From the NCBI RefSeq assembly GCF_011493005.1, contig NZ_CP049156.1, positions 62,001-126,000 of the forward strand: DNA of 64,000 nucleotides. The letters are read 5' to 3'. The notes below the pieces were generated by a model. That model saw only the letters and a program-made list of their open reading frames with translations, made no database searches and was not told the DNA's origin. Every line of letters starts with the position of its first letter. Position 1 is the stretch's first letter. The stretch comes from Caballeronia sp. SBC1 (GTDB lineage: Bacteria > Pseudomonadota > Gammaproteobacteria > Burkholderiales > Burkholderiaceae). Shown here piece by piece: positions 47,560 to 56,662 of this stretch. Position numbers and translations under genes: made by a program.

Positions 47560-48957
47560 ATGTCCCTGTTCCGCAAGAAAAGCATCGAGCACATGCTCGC
47601 CGGCGCGCAGCGCGCCGGACTCAAAAAAACGCTGGGGGCGCTCGATCTGACGTTTCTGGGTGTCGGCGCGATTATCGGCACGGGGATTTTCGTGCTCACC
47701 GGGACCGGCGCGGTGCAAGCCGGTCCGGCGCTGATGGTGTCGTTTATTCTCGCGGCCATTGCGTGCGCTCTCGCGGCGCTCGCATACGCGGAGTTTGCGT
47801 CGACAATTCCCGTCGCCGGGTCCATTTATACCTATTCGTATGCCACGCTCGGTGAACTGGCCGCGTGGATCATCGGCTGGGACCTGATGCTGGAATACGG
47901 GCTCGCGACCTCCGCCGTGTCGGTGGGCTGGTCAGGTTATCTGCAGTCGCTGCTGTCGGGCTTCGGCATCGGTTTGCCCACTATGCTGACAGCCGCGCCC
48001 GGTGCCGTACCGGGCCATTTCACGCTGTTCAACCTGCCCGCGTTTCTCGTCATGATGGTGATCACGGCGTTGCTGTCGATCGGTATCAAGGAATCCGCGC
48101 GCGTGAACAACGTGATGGTCGCAATCAAGGTCGCGGTCGTGCTGATGGTGATTGGCGTGGGTGTGTTCCATGTCACGCCGGCGAACTGGCATCCGTTCAT
48201 GCCCAACGGCTGGGACGGCGTGTTCGGCGCTGCGGCCGTGATGTTCTTTGCGTTTATCGGCTTCGACTCGGTGTCGTCGGCGGCGGAAGAGGTGAAGAAT
48301 CCGAAGCGCGATTTGCCGATCGGCATTATTTCGTCGCTGGCGGTTTGCGCCGTGCTGTATGTGGCGGTCGCCGCCGTGGTGACGGGCATCGTGCCGTCGG
48401 CGCAGTTCGCCAGCATCTCGCATCCGGTGTCGTACGCGTTGCAGGTAGTGGGGCAAACGTGGGTGGCGGGTTTCATCGATCTGGGCGCGGTGCTCGGCAT
48501 GCTGACCGTGATTCTGGTGATGAGCTACGGCCAGACCCGCATCATCTACGCGATGTCCCGCGATGGCTTGCTGCCCGCGCGTCTGTCGACGGTGCATCCG
48601 AAGTTCGGCACGCCGTTCTTTACGACGTGGCTCGTAGGTCTGTTCTTCGGGCTGATTGGTGCGCTCGTGCCGCTGAACGTGCTGGCGGAACTGATTAATA
48701 TCGGCACATTGGCCGCGTTTTCGATGGTGTCTATCGCCGTGCTGATTTTGCGACGTACGCATCCTGATTTGCCGCGTGCGTTCCGTTGCCCGGGCGTACC
48801 GGTCGTGCCGGTGCTGGCGGTTGCGGCTTGCCTGTTCCTTATGCTGAACCTGAAGGCCGTGACGTGGATTGCATTCGTGGTGTGGCTGGCACTCGGGCTG
48901 GCGATCTATTTCAGCTATTCGCGCTGGCATTCGAAACTAGGGCGCGGGGTGGAGTGA
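47560..48957 (+). CDS. APC-family amino acid permease
   Basis: A 465-residue, ~12-helix transporter from the ATG at 47560, with GAGGAG ten bases upstream (a TTG at 47542 is less likely). The helix I unwound motif is VGAIIGTGIFVLTG, helix VI region FFAFIGFDSVSSAAEEVKNPKRDLPIG, typical of cationic amino-acid transporter (CAT/YfnA-like) members. Substrate unknown. Followed by a perfect palindromic terminator that marks the end of the backbone before the low-GC islet. Confidence 0.88.
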   Translation: MSLFRKKSIEHMLAGAQRAGLKKTLGALDLTFLGVGAIIGTGIFVLTGTGAVQAGPALMVSFILAAIACALAALAYAEFASTIPVAGSIYTYSYATLGELAAWIIGWDLMLEYGLATSAVSVGWSGYLQSLLSGFGIGLPTMLTAAPGAVPGHFTLFNLPAFLVMMVITALLSIGIKESARVNNVMVAIKVAVVLMVIGVGVFHVTPANWHPFMPNGWDGVFGAAAVMFFAFIGFDSVSSAAEEVKNPKRDLPIGIISSLAVCAVLYVAVAAVVTGIVPSAQFASISHPVSYALQVVGQTWVAGFIDLGAVLGMLTVILVMSYGQTRIIYAMSRDGLLPARLSTVHPKFGTPFFTTWLVGLFFGLIGALVPLNVLAELINIGTLAAFSMVSIAVLILRRTHPDLPRAFRCPGVPVVPVLAVAACLFLMLNLKAVTWIAFVVWLALGLAIYFSYSRWHSKLGRGVE

Positions 48958-49007
48958 ATTTCACTTAGCCAGCGGGCGACTGTCGAGGCAGGAGTTTCGG
49001 AGCACAC

Positions 49008-49040
49008 AAAGCCGTTTCAACTTAAGTTGAAACGGCTTTT
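49008..49040 (+). terminator. Palindromic terminator after the APC permease
   Basis: AAAGCCGTTTCAACTT followed at once by AAGTTGAAACGGCTTTT: a perfect 16-bp palindrome with no spacer, ending in TTTT. It lies at the left edge of the lower-GC islet. Confidence 0.88.
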
Positions 49041-49212
49041 GCACAGTTGCGAGCAGTTTCAGAGAATTGATGGTCGCAGACGGTTATCTCAGGTCCGCAA
49101 GGGCGTTGTTCATTCGTTTCGGTCGCGACTTTCCGATTTCTCTGATTCACTTGTGAAGACAGCTCCCGCTAAAACTCATGGTTCTAATCCAATAAATAAA
49201 GGCAAAGAACCT

Positions 49213-50343
49213 GTGAGACGAAACTACCTGAAAGTTGGCGATGTAGCGACCAACGGAGCGACGATCATCGAAGGTATCGATAAGATCAAATTCGGCGGTG
49301 TGTATCTCACCTATCTCTACGCGAAGGTCCGTTGTCCTGTCTGCAATACCATCGGCATCATCGTTCCATGGGGTCTACGCCGTCCCGGGAAATGGATGGG
49401 CAAAGATCCGGCCTTACACGATGATCTCTGCGACTGCCAATGCGATCCAAAACCGCATTTGATCTCTTCACAGAGCGGCATGTTTATGTCGTTCGAGTCT
49501 CACGAGTTAGCTGCAATGGGTTTTTCGCCGACGGGCAAGCGGCTCCAAAAATCACCGCTGCCTGCAGGGCTAGCGGAACAGACTCCAGTTGAATCGACCG
49601 ACAGTAATCCAGCGACCGGCCCTAGCGGTCAACCGGCAACTGATTGTTCATATCTCGATGGTTCAAAGAGTCGAATTGATGCACCAGCAGGTTTTTACGT
49701 CTCGCGAAATGCCGTGAGCCTTTCACCTGGAAAGCCAACCCAAGCTGACTTCCCGGCGGGCGGTAAAGCAGACGCAACGCAATTTGAAGCGAAGGTCGAT
49801 GGTAAGCAGATTCCGATCTTCGTGCCGACTCAGCCGCCTACGGACGGCCTGCCGATGATCAGAGAGCGTCAACTCGCGAAAGCGCTGGAGAAGTTGCCAT
49901 CGCAGAACTTGGAAAATATCGGTCAAATCACGACCAATGCGAGTCCGAATCCGGAAGACGCGATCTGGCAACGCGACTATGGGCAACCAGACTTCTCATC
50001 GGCCGCGACCGCCAGCCTCAAACAGGGCATCGCTTTTTATCCGTGGCCCGCGTGGAAGGGCCACAGCGAAATCCCGCAGCGATACATCGACAGCACGATG
50101 CTCCATGAAACAGGACATCAGGTGAGTGAGGCACTTTGGAAAGATCCTGCGATGAAGCAACGTTTCGAGGATGCGATTGCTAGCGACGGACAGGCGCCGT
50201 CGCAATATGCGGGACGGAACGTGAACGAAGACTTTGCTGAATCGGGAAATATGTATTGGTCGAGCAAAGGGACACCGTGTGAGGGAGAGGGCCGGAAGCG
50301 GTATCCGGCGAGATTTGCTTACTTCGATTCACTTACCAAATGA
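49213..50343 (+). CDS. PAAR-like T6SS effector with C-terminal HExxH metallopeptidase domain
   Basis: Start chosen at the GTG at 49213 (MRRNYLKVGD), the N-terminus of Burkholderia PAAR-type proteins; a TTG at 49027 would add 62 unconserved residues. 376 residues. Residues 1-95 are a PAAR/DUF4150-like tip domain (KVGDVATNGATIIEG, VRCPVCNTIG, MGKDPALHDDLCDCQC). A Pro/Ser linker follows, then from ~200 a toxin-like domain with VDGKQIPIFVPT, NPEDAIW and TMLHETGHQVSEALW. HETGH (298-302) is a zincin motif with candidate third ligands Glu339 and Glu343. No VgrG or T6SS gene is nearby, so it is an orphan cargo. Composition is lower in GC than its neighbours. The next gene overlaps by four bases. Confidence 0.72.
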   Translation: MRRNYLKVGDVATNGATIIEGIDKIKFGGVYLTYLYAKVRCPVCNTIGIIVPWGLRRPGKWMGKDPALHDDLCDCQCDPKPHLISSQSGMFMSFESHELAAMGFSPTGKRLQKSPLPAGLAEQTPVESTDSNPATGPSGQPATDCSYLDGSKSRIDAPAGFYVSRNAVSLSPGKPTQADFPAGGKADATQFEAKVDGKQIPIFVPTQPPTDGLPMIRERQLAKALEKLPSQNLENIGQITTNASPNPEDAIWQRDYGQPDFSSAATASLKQGIAFYPWPAWKGHSEIPQRYIDSTMLHETGHQVSEALWKDPAMKQRFEDAIASDGQAPSQYAGRNVNEDFAESGNMYWSSKGTPCEGEGRKRYPARFAYFDSLTK

Positions 50344-50954
50344 CGAAGCTGCTTGGGTTTATTACTGCTGTAGCGACAGCGATTGCGCTCGCCACTGGAT
50401 GCTCGACAAAGATAGAGGGAAAAATAATGCCAAAAGATTTTTCGTTGGAAGGCTTTCAAACGGCGACCTCGTCGCACCCCGGCACCATCACATTTATCGA
50501 GTCGTGGAACGACGTCCCCAAGCGAAAAACTGCTGACGACTATCCCGATTCGTTCAAATTTCTTTGCCTGGATGAGAATGAGAAGGAAGTTTCCCGTGAC
50601 AAAGCGAAGTGGTGCATCCCTATAGTTGAGTTCGATGTTTTTTCTGTGGACGACAACGGAAAGTCAGTTCCCTTTAAAGAGGCATCCTCCATTTCGATAA
50701 CGGCGTATGGACCCGACCATCGATTTGTCCGTTCTCTGTCGACCGCGCCGCGCCCCCCATCGCCCGCGGCGCCGGTTCCGAAGTCCGGAAGCGCTATGCC
50801 ACCCAATATTGGCGACGCGTCACGAACCGCCTCGTCGACGAATGCCACTCCGCTGAAATCAGCCCCATCGGTTCCCCAGTCCTCCGGCGCCGTGCAGGAC
50901 AAAACGCAGACGACATTCTGGGAAAGGCTTAAAAGGACGATTCGCGACATTTAA
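50340..50954 (+). CDS. Putative immunity lipoprotein for the PAAR-metallopeptidase effector
   Basis: A 204-residue protein with a lipoprotein signal: MTKLLGFITAVATAIALATGC, lipobox LATGC, lipidated Cys21. The middle (about 30-135) is a compact domain with WNDVPKRKTADDYP and KWCIPIVEFDVF; the tail (135-185) is Pro/Ser/Ala-rich and disordered-looking, ending FWERLKRTIRDI. No named family recognised. Its ATG overlaps the effector stop (ATGA), the genome layout of effector-immunity pairs. Envelope anchoring fits neutralising a toxin that acts in the periplasm. Function is inferred from context. Confidence 0.6.
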   Translation: MTKLLGFITAVATAIALATGCSTKIEGKIMPKDFSLEGFQTATSSHPGTITFIESWNDVPKRKTADDYPDSFKFLCLDENEKEVSRDKAKWCIPIVEFDVFSVDDNGKSVPFKEASSISITAYGPDHRFVRSLSTAPRPPSPAAPVPKSGSAMPPNIGDASRTASSTNATPLKSAPSVPQSSGAVQDKTQTTFWERLKRTIRDI

Positions 50955-51139
50955 GCGTCCCCCACCCGCCTTTAGCCCAATAGCGACCGTCTTCGTTTTG
51001 TGCTTTACTCATTGCTGCAACAAATACAACAAATAAACACGAACCCAGCCAGACCCTCACAGTCGTGAAGTCCGCAAGGTCAGTGAAACAAAGGCGGTGA
51101 GTGAGCTTCGGCTGTTTATCTTCCGAAGGAGACAGAAGC

Positions 51140-51616
51140 ATGGCGCTCAGCATCAGTCTGACGGTCAACGGCAAAGCCGTTACTGCAACCGTCGAACCCC
51201 ACATCCTGCTAGTCCAGTTTCTCCGTGAGGAGTTGCGTCTCACGGGCACGCACATTGGCTGCGACACCGCCCAGTGCGGCGCATGCACCGTTCACCTGGA
51301 TGGCCGCGCCATCAAGTCGTGCAATATCCTCGCCGTGCAGGCCGACGGGTCGTCGGTGACGACTATTGAGGGAATCGCGAAAGACGGCGAACTCCACCCC
51401 ATGCAAGCGGCGTTCAAGGAGTGCCACGGTCTGCAATGCGGCTTCTGTACGCCCGGCATGGTGATGAGCGCGACTTCCCTCGCCGCGCAAAAACCCGATC
51501 TCACCGAAGCCGATGTCCGCGAACAACTCGACGGCAATCTCTGCCGATGTACCGGGTATCACAACATCGTGAAAGCGATAGTGCAGGGCGCCCAGGCCAT
51601 GAAGGCCGCGCCCTGA
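51140..51616 (+). CDS. coxS: CO-dehydrogenase-like small subunit (2Fe-2S)
   Basis: A 158-residue iron-sulfur subunit starting at the ATG at 51140, seven bases after AAGGAGA. It carries two [2Fe-2S] sites: the plant-type ferredoxin motif [16 protein letters not shown]...C and the alpha-helical CGFCTPGM...CRCTGY. It passes electrons from the molybdenum centre in CoxL to the FAD of CoxM. First gene of the operon, 185 bp after the low-GC islet. Confidence 0.93.
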   Translation: MALSISLTVNGKAVTATVEPHILLVQFLREELRLTGTHIGCDTAQCGACTVHLDGRAIKSCNILAVQADGSSVTTIEGIAKDGELHPMQAAFKECHGLQCGFCTPGMVMSATSLAAQKPDLTEADVREQLDGNLCRCTGYHNIVKAIVQGAQAMKAAP

Positions 51617-51706
51617 GCCGCCGCTCGCGCTTCCAGCGAAGCCTTACCGAAGCCGCACTCACCTTTCCGATGAAAATGAAGATTCGCGCCTGAACAGGAG
51701 TCCGCG

Positions 51707-54130
51707 ATGAACGCCCCTGAAACACCCGATACCCATCACATGATCGGCGCTGCCGTTAGACGCAAGGAAGACTATCGCTTCCTGACGGGCAACGGCCAGT
51801 ACACCGACGACGTCGTCCTTCCCCAGCAAACCTACGGCGTCTTCCTGCGCTCGCCCTACGCGCACGCAACCATCCGCAGCATCGACATCACCGCGGCCAA
51901 AGCAGCGCCGGGCGTCGTCGCGATTTTCACCGGCGCGGACATGGCCGGCGAAAGCGTCGGCGGATTGCCGTGCGGCTGGCTGATCCACAATATCGACGGC
52001 AAGCCGATGAACGAACCGCCGCACCCCGTGATCGCGCATACGAAAGTGCGCCACGTGGGCGATCAGGTGGCGTTGATCGTTGCGGAATCGGTGAAGGAAG
52101 CGAAGGACGCAATCGAGTTGATCGAGGTGGACTACGACGTGCTGCCGGCCGTCGTCGATACCGCCACCGCCGCCGATCCCGGCCAGCCGCAAGTCCACGA
52201 TGAAGCGCCGAACAACCTCTGCTACACCTGGGGCCACGGCGATAAAGCCGCCACCGACGCCGCCTTCGCCAAGGCCGCGCACGTGACCACGCTGGATATC
52301 GTGAATCAGCGCCTGGTGCCGAACGCGATCGAGCCGCGCGCCGTGAACGCGAGTTATTCGAAGTCCGACGATAGTTACACGGTGTACGTCGCGAACCAGA
52401 ATCCGCACGTCGAGCGTTTGTTGATGGCGGCGTTTGTGTTGTCTTTGCCTGAGTCGAAACTACGGATCATCGCGCCGGACGTAGGCGGCGGCTTCGGCTC
52501 GAAGATTTATCTCTATGCGGAAGATGTGGCGTTGACGTGGGCGTCGAAGAAAGTCCGGCGGCCTATCAAGTGGACGTGCGAGCGCTCGGAAGCATTTCTC
52601 TCCGATGCCCATGGCCGCGATCACGTCACGAAAGCCGAACTCGCGTTGGACGCCGACGGCAAGTTCCTGGGCCTTCGCGTACACACGACGGCCAACATGG
52701 GCGCGTATTTGTCGACGTTCGCGTCCGCGATTCCAACCATCCTCTACGCCACGTTGCTCGCCGGCCAGTACGCCACGCCCGCGATCTACGCCGAGGTGAA
52801 GGCGGTCTTCACGAACACGGTTCCCGTCGATGCTTACCGCGGCGCCGGACGTCCCGAAGCGACCTATGTGCTCGAACGTATCGTGGAGACGGCGGCGCGC
52901 GAGATGAACATCGATCCGGCTGAATTGAGACGGCGCAACTTCATCCGTTCGTGGCCGTACACCACGCCGGTTGGCCTGACCTACGATTCCGGCGATTACT
53001 CCGCTTTGCTCGACCGCGCAATGCAAATAGCCGATGTGGAAGGGTTCCCCGCGCGACGTGAGGAATCGAAGAAAAACGGCAAGCTGCGCGGCCTTGGTTA
53101 TTCCTGCTACATCGAGGCGTGCGGGCTGGCGCCATCGAATCTGGCGGGCGCGTTGGGCGCGCGGGCGGGCTTGTTCGAAGCCGGCGAAATTCGCGTTCAT
53201 CCCACGGGTTCGGTCACCGTATTCACCGGCGCGCATAGCCACGGGCAAGGGCACGAAACCACCTTCGCCCAAGTGGTGGCGGACCGGCTGGGGGTATCGA
53301 TGGACAACATCGAGATCGTCCACGGCGATACCGGCAGGATTCCGTTCGGCATGGGCACGTATGGCTCTCGGTCCATCGCCGTTGGAGGTTCGGCGATCAT
53401 GAAAGCGCTCGACAAGATCGAGGACAAGGCGAAGAAGATCGCGGCGCATTTGCTGGAGGCATCGGCGGAAGATATTGAATTCAAGGACGGCATTTTCCGC
53501 GTGGCAGGGACCGACCGGACGAAGGCGTTCGCGGAGGTATCGCTGGCGGCTTACGTGCCGCACAACTTCCCGCTCGACAAACTCGAACCCGGTCTCAACG
53601 AAAACGCGTTCTACGATCCGAGCAACTTCACGTATCCATCGGGCGCGTACTTGTGCGAAGTGGAAGTTGATCAGGACACCGGCGAAACGCGCATCCAGAA
53701 GTTCACGGCCGTGGATGATTTCGGCAACATCATCAATCCGATGATCGTCGAAGGTCAGGTTCATGGCGGGATTGGGCAGGGTATTGGTCAGGCGATGCTA
53801 GAACGCGCCGTGTATGACAACGAGAGCGGCCAGTTGATGTCCGGCTCGTTCATGGACTACGCCATGCCGCACGCCTCCGACCTGCCGAACTTCGATGTGG
53901 AAACTGCGAAGGGGACGCCCTGCGTGCATAACCCGCTTGGGGTGAAGGGCTGCGGCGAAGCGGGTGCGATCGGCTCGCCGCCGGCGGTGATCAACGCGAT
54001 CATTGACGCGCTTTCGCCGCTTGGCGTGACCGATCTGCAGATGCCTGCCACGCCGCACCGCGTATGGGCTGCGATGCATGCAGCCGCCGACGCATCGGCC
54101 GCTCGTGGCGCTTCGACTCCCGCTGCTTAA
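51707..54130 (+). CDS. coxL: CO-dehydrogenase-like large subunit, form II (molybdenum hydroxylase)
   Basis: An 807-residue xanthine-oxidase-family molybdopterin subunit. The active-site loop reads [12 protein letters not shown], the form II motif, not the AYxCSFR of proven (form I) CO dehydrogenases, so substrate is uncertain and may not be CO. It has the catalytic Glu in [12 protein letters not shown], the cofactor-binding GGGFGSK and [10 protein letters not shown]. The stop TAA at 54128-54130 lies at the left edge of the IS110 insertion. From the flanks, coxM originally started 12 bases downstream. Confidence 0.92.
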   Translation: MNAPETPDTHHMIGAAVRRKEDYRFLTGNGQYTDDVVLPQQTYGVFLRSPYAHATIRSIDITAAKAAPGVVAIFTGADMAGESVGGLPCGWLIHNIDGKPMNEPPHPVIAHTKVRHVGDQVALIVAESVKEAKDAIELIEVDYDVLPAVVDTATAADPGQPQVHDEAPNNLCYTWGHGDKAATDAAFAKAAHVTTLDIVNQRLVPNAIEPRAVNASYSKSDDSYTVYVANQNPHVERLLMAAFVLSLPESKLRIIAPDVGGGFGSKIYLYAEDVALTWASKKVRRPIKWTCERSEAFLSDAHGRDHVTKAELALDADGKFLGLRVHTTANMGAYLSTFASAIPTILYATLLAGQYATPAIYAEVKAVFTNTVPVDAYRGAGRPEATYVLERIVETAAREMNIDPAELRRRNFIRSWPYTTPVGLTYDSGDYSALLDRAMQIADVEGFPARREESKKNGKLRGLGYSCYIEACGLAPSNLAGALGARAGLFEAGEIRVHPTGSVTVFTGAHSHGQGHETTFAQVVADRLGVSMDNIEIVHGDTGRIPFGMGTYGSRSIAVGGSAIMKALDKIEDKAKKIAAHLLEASAEDIEFKDGIFRVAGTDRTKAFAEVSLAAYVPHNFPLDKLEPGLNENAFYDPSNFTYPSGAYLCEVEVDQDTGETRIQKFTAVDDFGNIINPMIVEGQVHGGIGQGIGQAMLERAVYDNESGQLMSGSFMDYAMPHASDLPNFDVETAKGTPCVHNPLGVKGCGEAGAIGSPPAVINAIIDALSPLGVTDLQMPATPHRVWAAMHAAADASAARGASTPAA

Positions 54131-54133
54131 GAG

Positions 54134-54393
54134 CATTTCAAGCCCGTGCCGGGCTCGGCGTTGGCGGAGAAACGGAGATGAGGTATACCGGTGAACGGCA
54201 GCGCTGCGATGACCGGCAGACCAATGGTGCGCGCTCGCGGCATGCACGCCGTGGAGTGAGCCCGCTTAAGAGCATGGTCCGGGATTCGTCGGCGACAGTG
54301 GTGAGCGGCGCAAGCCGCATCCCGTTCAAGAGATCGAGTCAATTTCGACGATTCCCATGGCGCTGCCGTTCACTCACGATTCTGGAGCAGGCG
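54134..54393 (+). ncRNA. Candidate IS110 bridge RNA in the element's left non-coding end
   Basis: IS110-group elements encode a bridge RNA upstream of the transposase, with a target-binding then a donor-binding loop. Here GCTTAAGAG at 54264-54272 is identical to the left target flank (54125-54133), as part of a 12-bp repeat GCTTAAGAGCAT, and TCAAGAG at 54326-54332 matches the right-end/core sequence (55745-55751). The order is target guide then donor guide, as expected. Hairpins: AGCCCG-TGC-CGGGCT (54141-54155) and GCGGC-GCAA-GCCGC (54305-54318, a GNRA tetraloop). Right-half guides were not clearly found. Confidence 0.5.
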
Positions 54394-55719
54394 ATGGCGA
54401 TGCGCAAGCGAGAAGAAGACGAGGTGTTCCCGAACGCAGCGGGGATCGATGTGGGCGGCTCGAGCCACTGGGTAGCGGTGCCCCGACAGGCAGATGACGA
54501 GCCGGTGCGTGAATTCGGGGCGATGACCGATGACCTGAACGCGATGGCCGACTGGCTGCTCTCGTGCGGGGTCGACACCGTGGCACTAGAGTCGACCGGG
54601 GTCTACTGGATCCCGGTCTACGAGGTGCTAGAGCGGCGCGGACTGGTGGTGTGGCTGGTCGACGCGCGGCAGATGAAGTACGTACCGGGACGCAAGAGTG
54701 ACGTGCAGGACTGCCAATGGCTGCAGAAGCTCATGAGCCTGGGGTTGCTGCGCGCGGCCTGGCGCCCGGGCGATGAGGTCTGCGTGGTGCGCGCGGTGGT
54801 CCGTCAGCGCGAGGTGCTGCTCACCGAACAGGCCGACTGGGTGCAGCGCATGCAGAAGGCGCTGGTGCAGATGAACCTGCAACTGACCGAGGTGCTCACC
54901 GACGTGATGGGCATGACCGGGCAGGCGATCGTGCGGGCGATTGTGGCCGGCGAGCGTGACCCCAAAGTGCTGGCCCGGCATCGCAACGGCCGCGTCAAGG
55001 CCAGCGAGCGCGACATCGAGCGGGCGCTGACAGGCAACTGGCGCGAGGAGCACCTGTTCGTGCTCGGGCAGGCCCTGGCGATGGTCGACAGCCTGGCCCA
55101 GCGGGTGCTCGAGTGCGACGCGAAGATCGAGGCGTTACTGGCGCCACTGGGCTGCCACGAGGTCGAACTCAGCGGGCCGGGCAAGCGGCGCGGCAAGAAC
55201 ACCCCGCAGTTTGATGCACGCACGGCCCTGGCGCGCTGGGCGGGCGTGGACCTGACGCGCATCAACGGCCTGGCGGTCACCACGGTAATGACGATACTCT
55301 CGGAGATCGGCCCGGACCTGAGTCGCTTTGCCAACGTCAAGCACTTCTGTTCGTGGCTGGGACTGTGTCCTGGCACCAAGGTCAGCGGCGGCAAGGTGCT
55401 TAGTGCGCGCACCCGGCGTTCCACCAACCGGGTGCGCCAGGCGCTCAAGCTGGCCGCGATGAGCCTGTCGCGCAACGACTCGGCGCTGGGCGCGTTTTAT
55501 CGGCGGTTGTGCTCACGTATGGACAAGCCGCGTGCGAATACCGCCGTCGCCCATAAGCTCGCCCGCATGGTGTACTTCATGCTCACGCGGGGCGAAGCCT
55601 TCGTCGACCAGGGCCAGCAGCATTACGAAGAACAGCAGCGTCAACGCAGCATCGATGCCCTCAGGCGCCGCGCGACTGCTCTCGGCTTCCAGATTACCCC
55701 AGCCGCGCAAACCCCTTGA
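54394..55719 (+). CDS. IS110-family transposase (bridge-RNA-guided recombinase type)
   Basis: A 441-residue protein from the ATG at 54394 (GGAG six bases upstream; a second ATG lies at 54400). The N-terminal RuvC-like DEDD domain shows GIDVGGSSHW (Asp), LESTGVYW (Glu) and GRKSDVQDCQWLQ (Asp, Asp). The C-terminal Transposase_20 domain has GLAVTTVMTILSEIG, FCSWLGLCPGT and the catalytic serine region in RRSTNRVRQAL. The frame is intact, so it may be active. It is encoded in the operon's direction. Confidence 0.92.
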   Translation: MAMRKREEDEVFPNAAGIDVGGSSHWVAVPRQADDEPVREFGAMTDDLNAMADWLLSCGVDTVALESTGVYWIPVYEVLERRGLVVWLVDARQMKYVPGRKSDVQDCQWLQKLMSLGLLRAAWRPGDEVCVVRAVVRQREVLLTEQADWVQRMQKALVQMNLQLTEVLTDVMGMTGQAIVRAIVAGERDPKVLARHRNGRVKASERDIERALTGNWREEHLFVLGQALAMVDSLAQRVLECDAKIEALLAPLGCHEVELSGPGKRRGKNTPQFDARTALARWAGVDLTRINGLAVTTVMTILSEIGPDLSRFANVKHFCSWLGLCPGTKVSGGKVLSARTRRSTNRVRQALKLAAMSLSRNDSALGAFYRRLCSRMDKPRANTAVAHKLARMVYFMLTRGEAFVDQGQQHYEEQQRQRSIDALRRRATALGFQITPAAQTP

Positions 55720-55760
55720 AACATGGGGTTATCCTAATTGTTTCTCAAGAGGACTTCGAC

Positions 55761-56561
55761 ATGTACTCATTCGATTACCAACGGCCGGACAAGTCCGACG
55801 CAGCGGTGGCGTTCCTCAAGCAACACGATGACGCCAAATATCTCGGGGGCGGGCAGAGCTTGCTGCCGACCATGCGCTTGCGGCTCGCGCAGCCTTCAGC
55901 GCTGGTGGATGTGACGCGTATCGGCGCGATGAAGGACATTACTGTGACGGGTGACAAGGTGACTATTGGCGGTGCGGTATGTCATGCGCAGGTTGCTGCA
56001 AACCCGGAGGTGCAGCGCGCGCTGCCGGGGTTGGCTGACCTTGCCGGTCATATTGGCGACCGGCAGGTTCGCGAGCGCGGGACGATCGGCGGATCGCTTG
56101 CCAATGACGATCCGGCGGCGTGTTATCCGGCGGCCGTGCTGGCGTTGAACGCGACTATCGTGACGGATAGACGGCGTATCACCGCCGATGACTATTTCCT
56201 TGGCATGTACGAGACGGCTTTGGAGCCCGATGAGCTGATTACGTCGGTTGAATTTCCGATTGCCGAGCGGGCCGGGTACGAGAAGTTTCGCAATCCCGCG
56301 TCGCACTTTGCTCTGGTTGGGGTGTTCGTTGCGAAGCATGCTGGCGGTGTGCGAGTAGCCATCACGGGCGCGGCAGCGTGCGTGTTTCGGGCGTCGGCAC
56401 TGGAGGATGCGTTATCGAAGGATTTCTCGGTTGCGGCGGCGCGCGGCACATCGATTTCCGCCGATACCCTCAACGAGGATATGCACGCGAGCGCGGAGTA
56501 TCGGGCGCATTTGATTCCGATTCTTGCGGGGAGAGCGGTCGACAGGGCCAATGCGTTTTAG
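55761..56561 (+). CDS. coxM: CO-dehydrogenase-like medium subunit (FAD-binding)
   Basis: A 266-residue FAD subunit from the ATG at 55761, with AAGAGGA seven bases upstream. The FAD motifs are GGGQSLLPTMRLRLA and TIGGSLANDDPAA. It takes electrons from CoxS. After the IS110 insertion it is 1.6 kb from coxL, and its expression depends on read-through or a promoter within the element. Length is slightly short for the family (~280). Confidence 0.92.
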   Translation: MYSFDYQRPDKSDAAVAFLKQHDDAKYLGGGQSLLPTMRLRLAQPSALVDVTRIGAMKDITVTGDKVTIGGAVCHAQVAANPEVQRALPGLADLAGHIGDRQVRERGTIGGSLANDDPAACYPAAVLALNATIVTDRRRITADDYFLGMYETALEPDELITSVEFPIAERAGYEKFRNPASHFALVGVFVAKHAGGVRVAITGAAACVFRASALEDALSKDFSVAAARGTSISADTLNEDMHASAEYRAHLIPILAGRAVDRANAF

Positions 56562-56662
56562 CTTTTCGTCCGCCCCCGGTTTTTTGCTCGCGCCGATGAA
56601 CGGGCTGGGGTTCTCCCGGCGCGAGCGAAACAAACACTGACCCATCCAGACCCAGGAACCTC

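Larger units (their letters stand above)
54129..55751 (+). mobile_element. IS110-family insertion sequence between coxL and coxM
   Basis: Joining the flanks reconstructs a clean operon junction: coxL stop TAA, then GAGGACTTCGAC, then the coxM ATG, with AAGAGGA as its ribosome-binding site. The 5-bp AAGAG at both edges (54129-54133 and 55747-55751) is shared, so the element is about 1,618 bp plus one AAGAG; the exact edge within AAGAG cannot be set. It has no terminal inverted repeats, as usual for the IS110 group, and ~260 bp of non-coding left end before the transposase. Confidence 0.8.

Noticed and set aside
47932..48930. 332-codon open frame antisense to the APC permease
   Set aside because: His/Arg/Gln-rich complement of membrane-helix codons; a typical shadow.
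49027..49212. 62-residue N-terminal extension of the PAAR protein from a TTG
   Set aside because: It starts inside the permease terminator hairpin and lacks PAAR-like sequence; the GTG at 49213 gives the family N-terminus.
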